NCBI GenBank assembly: GCA_017464135.1 | Contig: JAFUEB010000004.1 | Location: 124,001 to 188,000 of the forward strand | DNA length: 64,000 bases | Reading direction: 5' to 3' | From: Candidatus Saccharimonadota bacterium | GTDB lineage: Bacteria > Patescibacteriota > Saccharimonadia > Saccharimonadales > Saccharimonadaceae | Shown: positions 38,365-45,800 of the stretch, piece by piece | Numbering within the stretch: the stretch's first letter is position 1 | Layout: each line of letters opens with the position of its first letter | The notes under the pieces: generated by a model | Databases searched by the model: none | The model's input: the letters and a program-made list of their open reading frames with translations, nothing else | Told to the model about the DNA's origin: nothing | Position numbers and translations under genes: made by a program

Positions 38365-39035
38365 TAAATCTCCTCATCAGCACATGGTTCAGAAAGTAAA
38401 ACTTTTAGATTCATATTCTTCACGCGAATTTCGTCGAGAAAGTCTTTTTCCTTCACACCGTGTTTGATTCTGACGTCATAGGTTAGTTTGTAGAGGCTAC
38501 CCATATTCATGGTCTTCATGCGGACAAGATTGTGCCTTGAAGTGTATTTCTTGAAGATTTCGTCAAAGACTTCATCATAATCCATATCTTCTGGAATTAC
38601 CACTTTAAGGATTTTGTCATGGTGATCTGGCTCGAGGAATTTGGTGTAGCTAAATAGAACAATAGCGATGACGGCAATAATTGTAATTACCGTGCCAAAT
38701 AGGACATGCCCCATGCCACAAGCAAGGCCAATCATCATCGCGAAGAAAATCGCGAGTAAATCTTTCGCACGGCCTTGAAGGGAACGGAAACGAATTAGTG
38801 AAAAGGCACCGAGAATTGCAATAGAAGTGCCGAGATTGCCGTTAATCATAATCATCACGGCCATCACGAGTAGTGGCAAAACGGCTAGCGTGATTAAGAA
38901 GCCCTTCGTCGTTTGCGAAGTCTTCATGTGCGTGAGAGCAAGCACTAGGCCAAGGCCGAGGGCAACTCCTGCTGAGATTAAGGCTGTCGTGATTTCTAAT
39001 CCAGTCGTGCTGGCGTCAAATATACTGTTAAACAT
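38364..39035 (-). CDS. DUF4956 membrane protein
   Basis: A 223-residue protein with four to five membrane helices in residues 12-130 (ALGLGLVLALTHMKTS, TLAVLPLLVMAVMIMI, LACGMGHVLFGTVITI, IAVIAIVLFSYT) around GNLGTSIAILGAFSLIRFRS. It ends in a soluble domain (residues ~145-223). The GAFSxIRFRS stretch is typical of DUF4956. The gene overlaps VTC by 8 bases upstream and the beta-helix gene by one base downstream. DUF4956 genes commonly accompany VTC-type polymerases; the function is unknown. Confidence 0.85.
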   Translation of the reverse strand: MFNSIFDASTTGLEITTALISAGVALGLGLVLALTHMKTSQTTKGFLITLAVLPLLVMAVMIMINGNLGTSIAILGAFSLIRFRSLQGRAKDLLAIFFAMMIGLACGMGHVLFGTVITIIAVIAIVLFSYTKFLEPDHHDKILKVVIPEDMDYDEVFDEIFKKYTSRHNLVRMKTMNMGSLYKLTYDVRIKHGVKEKDFLDEIRVKNMNLKVLLSEPCADEEI

Positions 39036-39750
39036 TTTGCTCCTTTCTTAATATTCCGTATACTTTACCGATTTTAGAAAAACGCTGTGGGTAAGCATGT
39101 TCTTTCGAGAGTGCGTGAACGAGCCACATTGGATAACTCCCTTGGGCTTTAATTTCCATAATCAGCTCGCCCCGTTTTAAAGCTGATTTATCTTTCTTAT
39201 TCTTCGTAAATTTTAAGTTGCGGTTGCGATATTTCAGGCTCGAGTCAAAGGTAATCCGTAGATTATTTTCGCCTTTGTAACTTTCGCGATTGTAATAGAC
39301 TAAGATCTTTGGTTTTAAATTATATTGTTTAATAAAATAGTCTATTTCGCGGGCGATTTGCATGTCGGTGGGAGTTTCAACTTTCCGCCCAGCAATCTCG
39401 ACGAAATCAGCTTTCTTCTTAATAAAGTCATTGTAGTCTTTATGCGTCACAAGTACGCGGCGTTTATAGCCAACATTGTAGTCCTTACCAAGTAGTTTGG
39501 TCTTGATTTCGAAAAAGGCTTTACTGTAGCCATAATATGAACGCACGCGCAGCTTTTCTTTAAAGACTGGATGATCGATGGATTGGATAATGAAATCGTA
39601 GTTGTCGTTGTCAAAATAAATATTAAATACACCGGACTTGTGGAACTTATCCTTCTTCATATTCTTCTTAATGACCTTTAGGAGTTCCTTTTTCTGTGCG
39701 GATGTAATTAAATATTTCTTTTCAACTCGATCAAATGTTTTTTCATCCAT
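39028..39750 (-). CDS. VTC-domain protein, likely polyphosphate polymerase
   Basis: A 240-residue protein consisting of the VTC tunnel domain: VEKKYLI, YFDNDNYDFI, KEKLRVRSYYGYS, FFEIKTKLLGKDYNVGYKRR, RITFDSSLKYR, ELIMEIKAQGSYP. The basic residues lining the tunnel and the Glu that binds metal are all recognisable. In yeast Vtc4 this domain makes polyphosphate from ATP. As first gene of the operon it would make a polymer that passes near the DUF4956 membrane protein. No membrane segment is present in this subunit. An inverted repeat upstream (39774-39810) may regulate it. Confidence 0.85.
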   Translation of the reverse strand: MDEKTFDRVEKKYLITSAQKKELLKVIKKNMKKDKFHKSGVFNIYFDNDNYDFIIQSIDHPVFKEKLRVRSYYGYSKAFFEIKTKLLGKDYNVGYKRRVLVTHKDYNDFIKKKADFVEIAGRKVETPTDMQIAREIDYFIKQYNLKPKILVYYNRESYKGENNLRITFDSSLKYRNRNLKFTKNKKDKSALKRGELIMEIKAQGSYPMWLVHALSKEHAYPQRFSKIGKVYGILRKEQNV

Positions 39751-39773
39751 ACTCTCTCTATATTAAACCACGA

Positions 39774-39810
39774 AACTTAAAATATTTTTAAATATTAAAA
39801 ATTTTAAGTT
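39774..39810. promoter_or_regulatory. Inverted repeat between VTC operon and two-component operon
   Basis: Perfect 10-bp arms AACTTAAAAT (39774-39783) and ATTTTAAGTT (39801-39810), with a 17-base spacer, in the divergent 92-base gap. A likely operator, perhaps for the response regulator encoded next door. Confidence 0.5.
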
Positions 39811-39819
39811 TTCCAAATT

Positions 39820-39836
39820 AGCACATGTGCTATGAT
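39820..39836 (+). promoter_or_regulatory. Palindrome overlapping the -10 box of the response-regulator gene
   Basis: AGCACATGTGCT (39820-39831) is a perfect 12-base palindrome that runs into the -10 box TATGAT (39831-39836), 6 bases before the ATG at 39843. A protein bound here would block initiation. Confidence 0.5.
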
Positions 39837-39842
39837 GAAACT

Positions 39843-40514
39843 ATGAGAATACTATATGTTGAAGACGAAAAGTTCTTGGCGGAAGCCGTAATTCATTTAT
39901 TAAAGAAAGAAAAAATCATGGTCGACTGGGCTGCGGATGGCGAAGAAGGTCTGAGCCTCGCTCTGAAGCCTAACTACGACTGTATCGTGCTAGACATTAT
40001 GCTGCCAAAGATGTCTGGGCTCGATATTTTAAAGATTGTGAGAGCGCGGGGAATTAAAACTCCAATCATTATGTTATCTGCATTAAATGAAGTCGAGGAT
40101 AAGATTCGTGGGCTAGAAGATGGCGCCGACGATTATCTCGCCAAGCCATTTAAGACGGCAGAATTAATTGCGCGTATCAATGCTTTGACGCGTCGTCCGC
40201 CACTAGTGGAGCAGAAGGAAATCACATTTGGGGATTTGACTTTTGATCCGGCGAATCGTACGTTAAATGACGTGCCTCTCACCGACAAGGAAGCGGAGAT
40301 TTTCTTAATGCTCGTGAAGAGTCCGGATGCTGCCGTTACGAAAGCACAGATTCTCGCACATGTTTGGGGCGCGGAATCGGAGCTTGAAGAAAACTATGTT
40401 GAAGTCTATATGAGTTATTTACGTAAAAAGATGAAAGGTCTAAAATCGAAAGTGTCGATTAAGACAATTCGTAACCTTGGGTATAAATTAGATGTTCAAA
40501 AAGCTTCGAAATAG
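39843..40514 (+). CDS. OmpR/PhoB-family response regulator
   Basis: A 223-residue protein from ATG 39843. Receiver domain: acidic pair ED at 7-8, phospho-acceptor Asp51 in IVLDIMLPKMSG, LSALNE and YLAKPFK with the conserved Lys. A C-terminal winged helix (TDKEAEIFLMLVKSP, VEVYMSYLRKKM, IKTIRNLGYKL) binds DNA. It overlaps the histidine kinase gene by 23 bases and is followed by an ABC exporter, the usual setting for envelope-stress or peptide-sensing systems. Confidence 0.95.
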   Translation: MRILYVEDEKFLAEAVIHLLKKEKIMVDWAADGEEGLSLALKPNYDCIVLDIMLPKMSGLDILKIVRARGIKTPIIMLSALNEVEDKIRGLEDGADDYLAKPFKTAELIARINALTRRPPLVEQKEITFGDLTFDPANRTLNDVPLTDKEAEIFLMLVKSPDAAVTKAQILAHVWGAESELEENYVEVYMSYLRKKMKGLKSKVSIKTIRNLGYKLDVQKASK

Positions 40515-41406
40515 ATTAATCTTAATTAACTTCGGCATCTCAACGGTAGTCATTTTGATTACTTTTACGGCGATTTATATTACTTCGACGCGTTCAGCCG
40601 ACATGCGGCCACCGATGATGGAAGTAAGTGTCGATTCGGAAGCTAGCAAATTATTTGATGCTTGGATTCGAAGCGAACGCGAGGAGGCGGCTAGGAATCT
40701 GTTGCTATCGCTCATTGTTTCCGGTATCGGAATTGAACTCGCCGTAGTATTTATTTCATATTATCTTGCCGAGGAGGCGATTAAGCCAGTACGGGAAGCC
40801 TACGAATCGCAAAAGGTCTTTATCGCCAACGCTTCGCACGAGATTAAGACACCACTTGCCGCGATTTCGGCGAATCTTGAAGCCGCTGACATTAAGAATA
40901 ACCACTGGATTGATAACGTCGCGATGGAAACCGAGAAGCTAACCGCCCTTAATTCGGAGCTTCTGACGCTCGCACGAACCGATTTGATAAACACTGTGAC
41001 TAGTGAAGAAGTAAATGTGAAGGAGTTGGTCGAGAAACAGCTCAAAAGTTTTGAGCCAAGAATGAATGATATTAAGTTCAGAAAGGAGCTTAATGTTTCC
41101 GATAAAGCCAAAGTGAATGCAAGCGATTTTTCGCAACTGCTTGGTATTCTGATGGATAATGCGATTAAATATTCTGACAAGAAGATTACTCTGACGCTCG
41201 AGGACCACGTATTAAAAGTCACGAACGATGGCGCGACAATTAGTAAGGATGCACTCCCACACGTTTTTGATCGTTTTTACCAGTCGGATAAGAACTCCGA
41301 AGGGGTAGGGCTCGGACTTTCGATTGCCAAATCTCTGGCTGATCGCAACCATTGGAATCTAAGCGTGAAATCGAATAGTAATACCACATTTACGCTGAAT
41401 TTCTAG
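40492..41406 (+). CDS. Sensor histidine kinase
   Basis: A 304-residue protein with two membrane helices (residues ~10-30 and 70-92) flanking a short external loop of ~40 residues. The HisKA box FIANASHEIKTPLAAI holds phospho-acceptor His116. The ATPase domain has LLGILMDNAIKYSD (N-box), VTNDGATIS (G1 variant, VTNDG for VxDNG) and GVGLGLSIAKSL (G2). The short sensor loop suggests detection within or through the membrane, perhaps with the adjacent ABC transporter, as in BceS-like kinases. Confidence 0.92.
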   Translation: MFKKLRNRLILINFGISTVVILITFTAIYITSTRSADMRPPMMEVSVDSEASKLFDAWIRSEREEAARNLLLSLIVSGIGIELAVVFISYYLAEEAIKPVREAYESQKVFIANASHEIKTPLAAISANLEAADIKNNHWIDNVAMETEKLTALNSELLTLARTDLINTVTSEEVNVKELVEKQLKSFEPRMNDIKFRKELNVSDKAKVNASDFSQLLGILMDNAIKYSDKKITLTLEDHVLKVTNDGATISKDALPHVFDRFYQSDKNSEGVGLGLSIAKSLADRNHWNLSVKSNSNTTFTLNF

Positions 41407-41445
41407 CATTCTACTCCCATTCTTTTTATGCTAAAATAATTATGT

Positions 41446-44400
41446 ATGCTAGAGCTTAGGAGTGTGACGAAAGTCTACGAGACTGGTGGTATTAAGCGCA
41501 CCGTTCTTGATGGTGTTGATCTAAATTTTCGTACATCCGAATTTGCCGCTATTCTAGGTCCGTCAGGCTCCGGCAAAACGACGCTTCTTAATATTATTGG
41601 TGGACTCGATCATTACACTTCTGGTGATTTAATTATCAACGAGAAGAGTACAAAAAAGTTTAAAGATAAGGACTGGGATAGTTATCGCAATCATCGCATT
41701 GGTTTTGTTTTTCAAAGTTACAATTTGATTCCGCACCAGACGGTTCTACAAAACGTCCGTCTCGCGCTCACTCTTTCTGGCATTTCGAAACGTGATTCAA
41801 TTATTCGTGCGAAAAAGGCCTTAAAAGATGTCGGTCTCGCCGATCACATCGATAAACGCCCAAGCCAGCTTTCTGGTGGGCAGATGCAACGTGTCGCAAT
41901 CGCACGTGCACTAGTTAATAATCCTGATATTTTACTCGCCGATGAGCCGACCGGTGCACTCGATTCCGAAACAAGCCTCCAAATCATGGAGCTTCTAAAA
42001 GAGATTGCCAAAGACAAACTCGTAATCATGGTGACGCACAACCCGGAGCTTGCCGATAAGTACGCTACCAGAATTATTAAGTTGAAAGACGGTAAAATAA
42101 CCGCTGATTCGTCCAGCTATGATGGTAGTGTAAAAACCGATCTTGATGAAATTAAAGCCGGCAGCAAGAGCAAGAAAACTAAAATGTCATTCTTCACGGC
42201 TTTGTCATTATCTTTAAAGAATCTACTAACGAAGAAGGCCCGTACAATTCTGGTCGCTTTTGCAGGCTCAATCGACATCATCGGGATTGCTTTAATCTCG
42301 GCTGTTTCAACTGGTTTTCAAAATTACATTGATTATATTGAAGAAAACACTTTAACTTCATATCCTTTGATTCTTTCAAAGGAGTCTGCCGATATTACCG
42401 GAATGCTCCTAAGTCTAACCGGCAATGTCAGCAATAACCTAGAGGGTGATTTCGTAAATGAGAACCGACTACTAACTTCGATGCTCGGAAGCGTTTCGTC
42501 GAATGATTTGAAAGCCTTTCAAGAACATATGGACAGACATAGCAACGAAATTAAAGATGATATTAAAGTCGTTAATTATACCTATAATGTTGATCCACCA
42601 ATTTACACAATCGATGCGACGAAAAAGGTGGCTAAGCTAAATCCAAATTCTTTGTTTGAATCATTCTATGGTGGTAGTAACATTACGAGTTCTTATTCAA
42701 ATCTAACGTCCGTATTCGAACAGTATGATATTAAAGTTTTGCAGGACACCACAAAGGTATTAACCGGTCGCTTCCCGGAGAAATACAACGAAATGGCATT
42801 AATTCTATCGGACCCGCACGCGATTTCCGATTTGCTCGCCTATTCACTTGGCTATCATGATACCAGTGAGTTATCTAAACTTATCACCAATGTAATGAGC
42901 GGGGAAAGCGTCGAGATTGAAGGGGAACCGCTTAAGCTGTCCTACGACGATCTGATGAGCAAAGAATATAAATTAATCTATCCTTATGATTTATATAAAT
43001 ATAATCCAAAGTATGAAGTCTATGAGGATATGAGTGAAAATGAGGAATTCGTAACTAAATTATATGAAAATGCGGAGCCACTCAAAATTGTTGGCATTCT
43101 GACACCAAAGGACAATGTGTCGCTCGCAAATAGTGGCGTTGCATATCTACCTAGCCTCGTTGAAAAAATCATCGAAAAAGCTAGTGTTTCCGATATCGTA
43201 AAAAAACAGATTGCAAAACCAACCATTGATGTGTTCTCAAATACCAAATTCGGCGAAAAGAAGAATGATTATAATTTCCAATTTTCGGACTTGGTGTCGG
43301 TCGATTCAAATAAGTTGGCGCAGGCATTCAACATTAAGATTGATCAAAATATGGTAGCCGCTAAAACAATGGATTATATGAACCAAATCTCCGACTCAAT
43401 TGATGCTGATATTCGGCCGATTCGCAAAGAATTGTCGGATAAGCTAACTGAACTAGCGCCAGAAATGATGACCTATATTGGCACTAAAGCAATGGAGCCG
43501 GATTATGATCCGACTAAGGTGCCAGATTATATTGACGAATTTGTCGCGACAAAAGATTTTTCAGAATTCGAAACTAAGTATCTCATTCCAAAAGACAGAT
43601 TCGCATTGGCCTACTCTGGAATGCTGAAACTTACTATCACAGGGAACCAAGACGACCTTCTGAACAAAACACTTGATGAATTTGCAATTGCGATTCTAGA
43701 AGTTCGAATGAAATCAGACATCTTAACGAAAGTTGGAGGTTTATCGTCGTATCTAACTAGTAGTTTTGCCAATGCGTTTTCAGTGGATGAATCGGCAATT
43801 ATCGGTGCATTTAAGCTTAATTTTACGGAAGATGAGCTTGCGAGAGTAGTAACCGCAATGTTCACAAAAACCGAGTCAACATACGAAGCTAATCTTTCGG
43901 CGATGGGCTATCAAAAGCTTGATGAGCCAACCTATATGCAGTTTTACTTTAATAGCTTTGAAGGCAAGAACCATTTTGTTGAATTCCTAGATAGCTATAA
44001 TGAAACCTTTAAATCGATGGGGCAGGATGAAAAAGAGATTAAATATACCGATATTACGGGCGTACTAATGTCGAGCGTAAAAACGATTGTGGACGCCGTT
44101 TCTTATGTACTAATAGCCTTTGTTTCAATCTCTCTAGTAGTTAGCTCTATTATGATTGGCGTTATTACTTACATTTCCGTATACGAACGTACGAAAGAAA
44201 TTGGTATTTTGCGCGCAATTGGCGCTAGTAAACGCAATATCTCAAATATCTTTAACGCAGAGACCTTTATTATTGGCTTCTTGTCTGGAATATTTGGAGT
44301 CGGCATTTCTTATCTATTAATCCCTATTATCAATGCCGTACTACATCACTTCACTGGTGATATCCCACTATCGGCTGCACTAGCTCCAACTACGGCTGTA

Positions 44401-44502
44401 AGCTTGATTGTTCTTAGTATTATTCTTACCTTAATTGGTGGTCTCATTCCGGCTCGCTCGGCTTCAAAGAAGGATCCAGTCGAAGCGTTGAGAAGCGAAT
44501 AA
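41446..44502 (+). CDS. MacB-like ABC transporter, ATPase and permease fused
   Basis: A 1018-residue protein. Residues 1-220 form an ABC ATPase of the LolD/MacB type (Walker [10 protein letters not shown], signature [15 protein letters not shown], Walker [14 protein letters not shown]). Then comes a membrane helix near 270 ([20 protein letters not shown]), a very long extracytoplasmic domain (~600 residues) and a C-terminal FtsX-type permease with three helices ([18 protein letters not shown] onwards; [17 protein letters not shown]). It may export peptides or lipids, or act in mechanotransmission. It lies just behind the two-component genes that probably control it. A TAAAAT box near 41433 provides a separate promoter. 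Confidence 0.9.
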   Translation: MLELRSVTKVYETGGIKRTVLDGVDLNFRTSEFAAILGPSGSGKTTLLNIIGGLDHYTSGDLIINEKSTKKFKDKDWDSYRNHRIGFVFQSYNLIPHQTVLQNVRLALTLSGISKRDSIIRAKKALKDVGLADHIDKRPSQLSGGQMQRVAIARALVNNPDILLADEPTGALDSETSLQIMELLKEIAKDKLVIMVTHNPELADKYATRIIKLKDGKITADSSSYDGSVKTDLDEIKAGSKSKKTKMSFFTALSLSLKNLLTKKARTILVAFAGSIDIIGIALISAVSTGFQNYIDYIEENTLTSYPLILSKESADITGMLLSLTGNVSNNLEGDFVNENRLLTSMLGSVSSNDLKAFQEHMDRHSNEIKDDIKVVNYTYNVDPPIYTIDATKKVAKLNPNSLFESFYGGSNITSSYSNLTSVFEQYDIKVLQDTTKVLTGRFPEKYNEMALILSDPHAISDLLAYSLGYHDTSELSKLITNVMSGESVEIEGEPLKLSYDDLMSKEYKLIYPYDLYKYNPKYEVYEDMSENEEFVTKLYENAEPLKIVGILTPKDNVSLANSGVAYLPSLVEKIIEKASVSDIVKKQIAKPTIDVFSNTKFGEKKNDYNFQFSDLVSVDSNKLAQAFNIKIDQNMVAAKTMDYMNQISDSIDADIRPIRKELSDKLTELAPEMMTYIGTKAMEPDYDPTKVPDYIDEFVATKDFSEFETKYLIPKDRFALAYSGMLKLTITGNQDDLLNKTLDEFAIAILEVRMKSDILTKVGGLSSYLTSSFANAFSVDESAIIGAFKLNFTEDELARVVTAMFTKTESTYEANLSAMGYQKLDEPTYMQFYFNSFEGKNHFVEFLDSYNETFKSMGQDEKEIKYTDITGVLMSSVKTIVDAVSYVLIAFVSISLVVSSIMIGVITYISVYERTKEIGILRAIGASKRNISNIFNAETFIIGFLSGIFGVGISYLLIPIINAVLHHFTGDIPLSAALAPTTAVSLIVLSIILTLIGGLIPARSASKKDPVEALRSE

Positions 44503-44564
44503 AAGCATATATAATATATATGTAGTTTTTTCTGGGTTTTTGTGGTATAATATATCTATCCTGA

Positions 44565-44639
44565 TGGGGATTCGCCAAGTGGTAAGGCAGTGGGTTCTGG
44601 TCCCACCATTCGGGGGTTCGAATCCCTCATCCCCAGCCA
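44565..44639 (+). tRNA. tRNA-Gln (CTG anticodon)
   Basis: 75 bases with encoded CCA. The acceptor stem is TGGGGAT/ATCCCCA, anticodon stem GTGGG/CCCAC with loop TTCTGGT (anticodon CTG) and T-arm GGGGG TTCGAAT CCCTC. A TATAAT near 44547 lies upstream and a terminator at 44652 follows. Confidence 0.93.
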
Positions 44640-44651
44640 CGAATCAAATGT

Positions 44652-44684
44652 GGACATTTTGTAGAATGAAATGTCCTATTTTTT
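44652..44684 (+). terminator. Terminator after tRNA-Gln
   Basis: Stem GGACATTT/AAATGTCC with a 9-base loop, followed by TATTTTTT. Confidence 0.8.
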
Positions 44685-44770
44685 ATCTGTTATTTTTATT
44701 TTTCATAACTTTTTAGATAAAAACTTATTATTTGGATATTTCGGAATTTTGGTGCCAAATGCCACGCTAT

Positions 44771-44837
44771 TTGTGATATTTTGTAAAACGTGTTACATTA
44801 TTACACTTTTTAACGATAAATCACAATATAATATAAT
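44771..44837 (+). promoter_or_regulatory. Promoter and operator-like repeats of the XRE gene
   Basis: TTGTGAT (44771-44777) and ATCACAA (44820-44826) form an inverted pair enclosing the near-palindrome GTGTTACATTATTACAC (44790-44806). A TATAAT at 44832-44837 ends 8 bases before the ATG. This fits autoregulation by the encoded HTH protein. The core TTACATTATT is almost repeated at 48494-48504, far downstream. Confidence 0.5.
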
Positions 44838-44845
44838 ACAATTAG

Positions 44846-45391
44846 ATGAACTTTTTTCTGCGCAACAATGAAACGGATTTTACTAGGTGGTATCGGCATA
44901 TTGTTCCATATGTTCTTGTGCAATTGAAAGTATATGAGGGTGATACGGTTAGACTGATTCTTCATGATGATGAATATCACGAGCTCCTTATCGTTAAAGA
45001 TCAGCTTGCGACTATGAGGGAACTATTAGATGCCGAGCATCTCGATTTCTTTGAGGAAAGCATTTTGAAGAAAAATCTCCCAGCATGGGGAGATAAAGAA
45101 AACTGGAAGTTATATGATGATATATTCGTTTGTTGGCAGAAAGTATGTTTTCCTGAAGGCAAGAGTAGAGTAAAGGATCTAAATGCCGTTATTCTCGGCG
45201 GTGAGCTTAAGAGATTAAGAATTATAAGGGGGATGAATGTTAAACAGGCTGCAGAGATAATTGGCATATCACCGAAAGCTTTATATGCCTACGAAGAAGG
45301 TACGAGAGAAATGAGAGCCAGCGTGCTTTACAAACTTTGCCAAATATATAAAACGACCGTCAATGAAGTTGTGGACTCTTTGAATCCGTGA
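44846..45391 (+). CDS. XRE-family HTH regulator with unknown N-terminal domain
   Basis: A 181-residue protein. Residues 1-110 match no family I recognise. Residues ~118-178 form a HTH_3 domain (LGGELKRLRIIRGMNVKQAAEIIGISPKALYAYEEG ... YKLCQIYKTTVNEVV in outline). It would bind DNA as a dimer and probably regulates itself through the repeats upstream, and perhaps the neighbouring FISUMP protein 3 or the structured RNA at 48.5 kb. Both are speculation based on a shared short motif. The codon use looks similar to its neighbours. Confidence 0.75.
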   Translation: MNFFLRNNETDFTRWYRHIVPYVLVQLKVYEGDTVRLILHDDEYHELLIVKDQLATMRELLDAEHLDFFEESILKKNLPAWGDKENWKLYDDIFVCWQKVCFPEGKSRVKDLNAVILGGELKRLRIIRGMNVKQAAEIIGISPKALYAYEEGTREMRASVLYKLCQIYKTTVNEVVDSLNP

Positions 45392-45521
45392 AGCGACCCA
45401 AATGCGATAAACAGGATGTTTTGTCTGATTCCGTGGCATACCCGGGATCACTGGAGGTTTTTTCAGTAGTTCTTGCTAGCATACCATTATTCTTCAAAAA
45501 AGACATCCGTTTTGGTACGGG

Positions 45522-45713
45522 ATGGACGATAAAACGTGGGACGAGGTATTCGGAATGTTCTGCTTTGGATTCCAGGAAGCTTTAAAGCGGTGGGCTAAAA
45601 AAGATTTCGACGAGGACGAAACGAATGAAGTATTCCAGCGCTTGAAAGCTTGGATTGCGGCGGGAGATGGATACCGGTGCGTATTGCACCATGAATGGGA
45701 GGAGGAAGAATAG
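45522..45713 (+). CDS. Small acidic hypothetical protein
   Basis: A 63-residue protein (MDDKTWDEVFGMF ... HHEWEEEE), strongly acidic and rich in aromatic residues. No good ribosome binding site is visible. It lies between the HTH gene and FISUMP protein 3 and resembles the sort of small partner often found next to XRE regulators, but no family is recognised. It may not be a real gene. Confidence 0.4.
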   Translation: MDDKTWDEVFGMFCFGFQEALKRWAKKDFDEDETNEVFQRLKAWIAAGDGYRCVLHHEWEEEE

Positions 45714-45800
45714 ATTTCCAGAGATGAAAATAGTTATTTAATGACTTGAGGGAATACCAACCATTGTATTTGTTCTACTATATAGTAAAATATAAGCAGA

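Noticed and set aside
45388-45585. 65-residue frame after the HTH gene
   Set aside because: It overlaps the more plausible small acidic frame at 45522, has no ribosome binding site and a composition unlike a protein.
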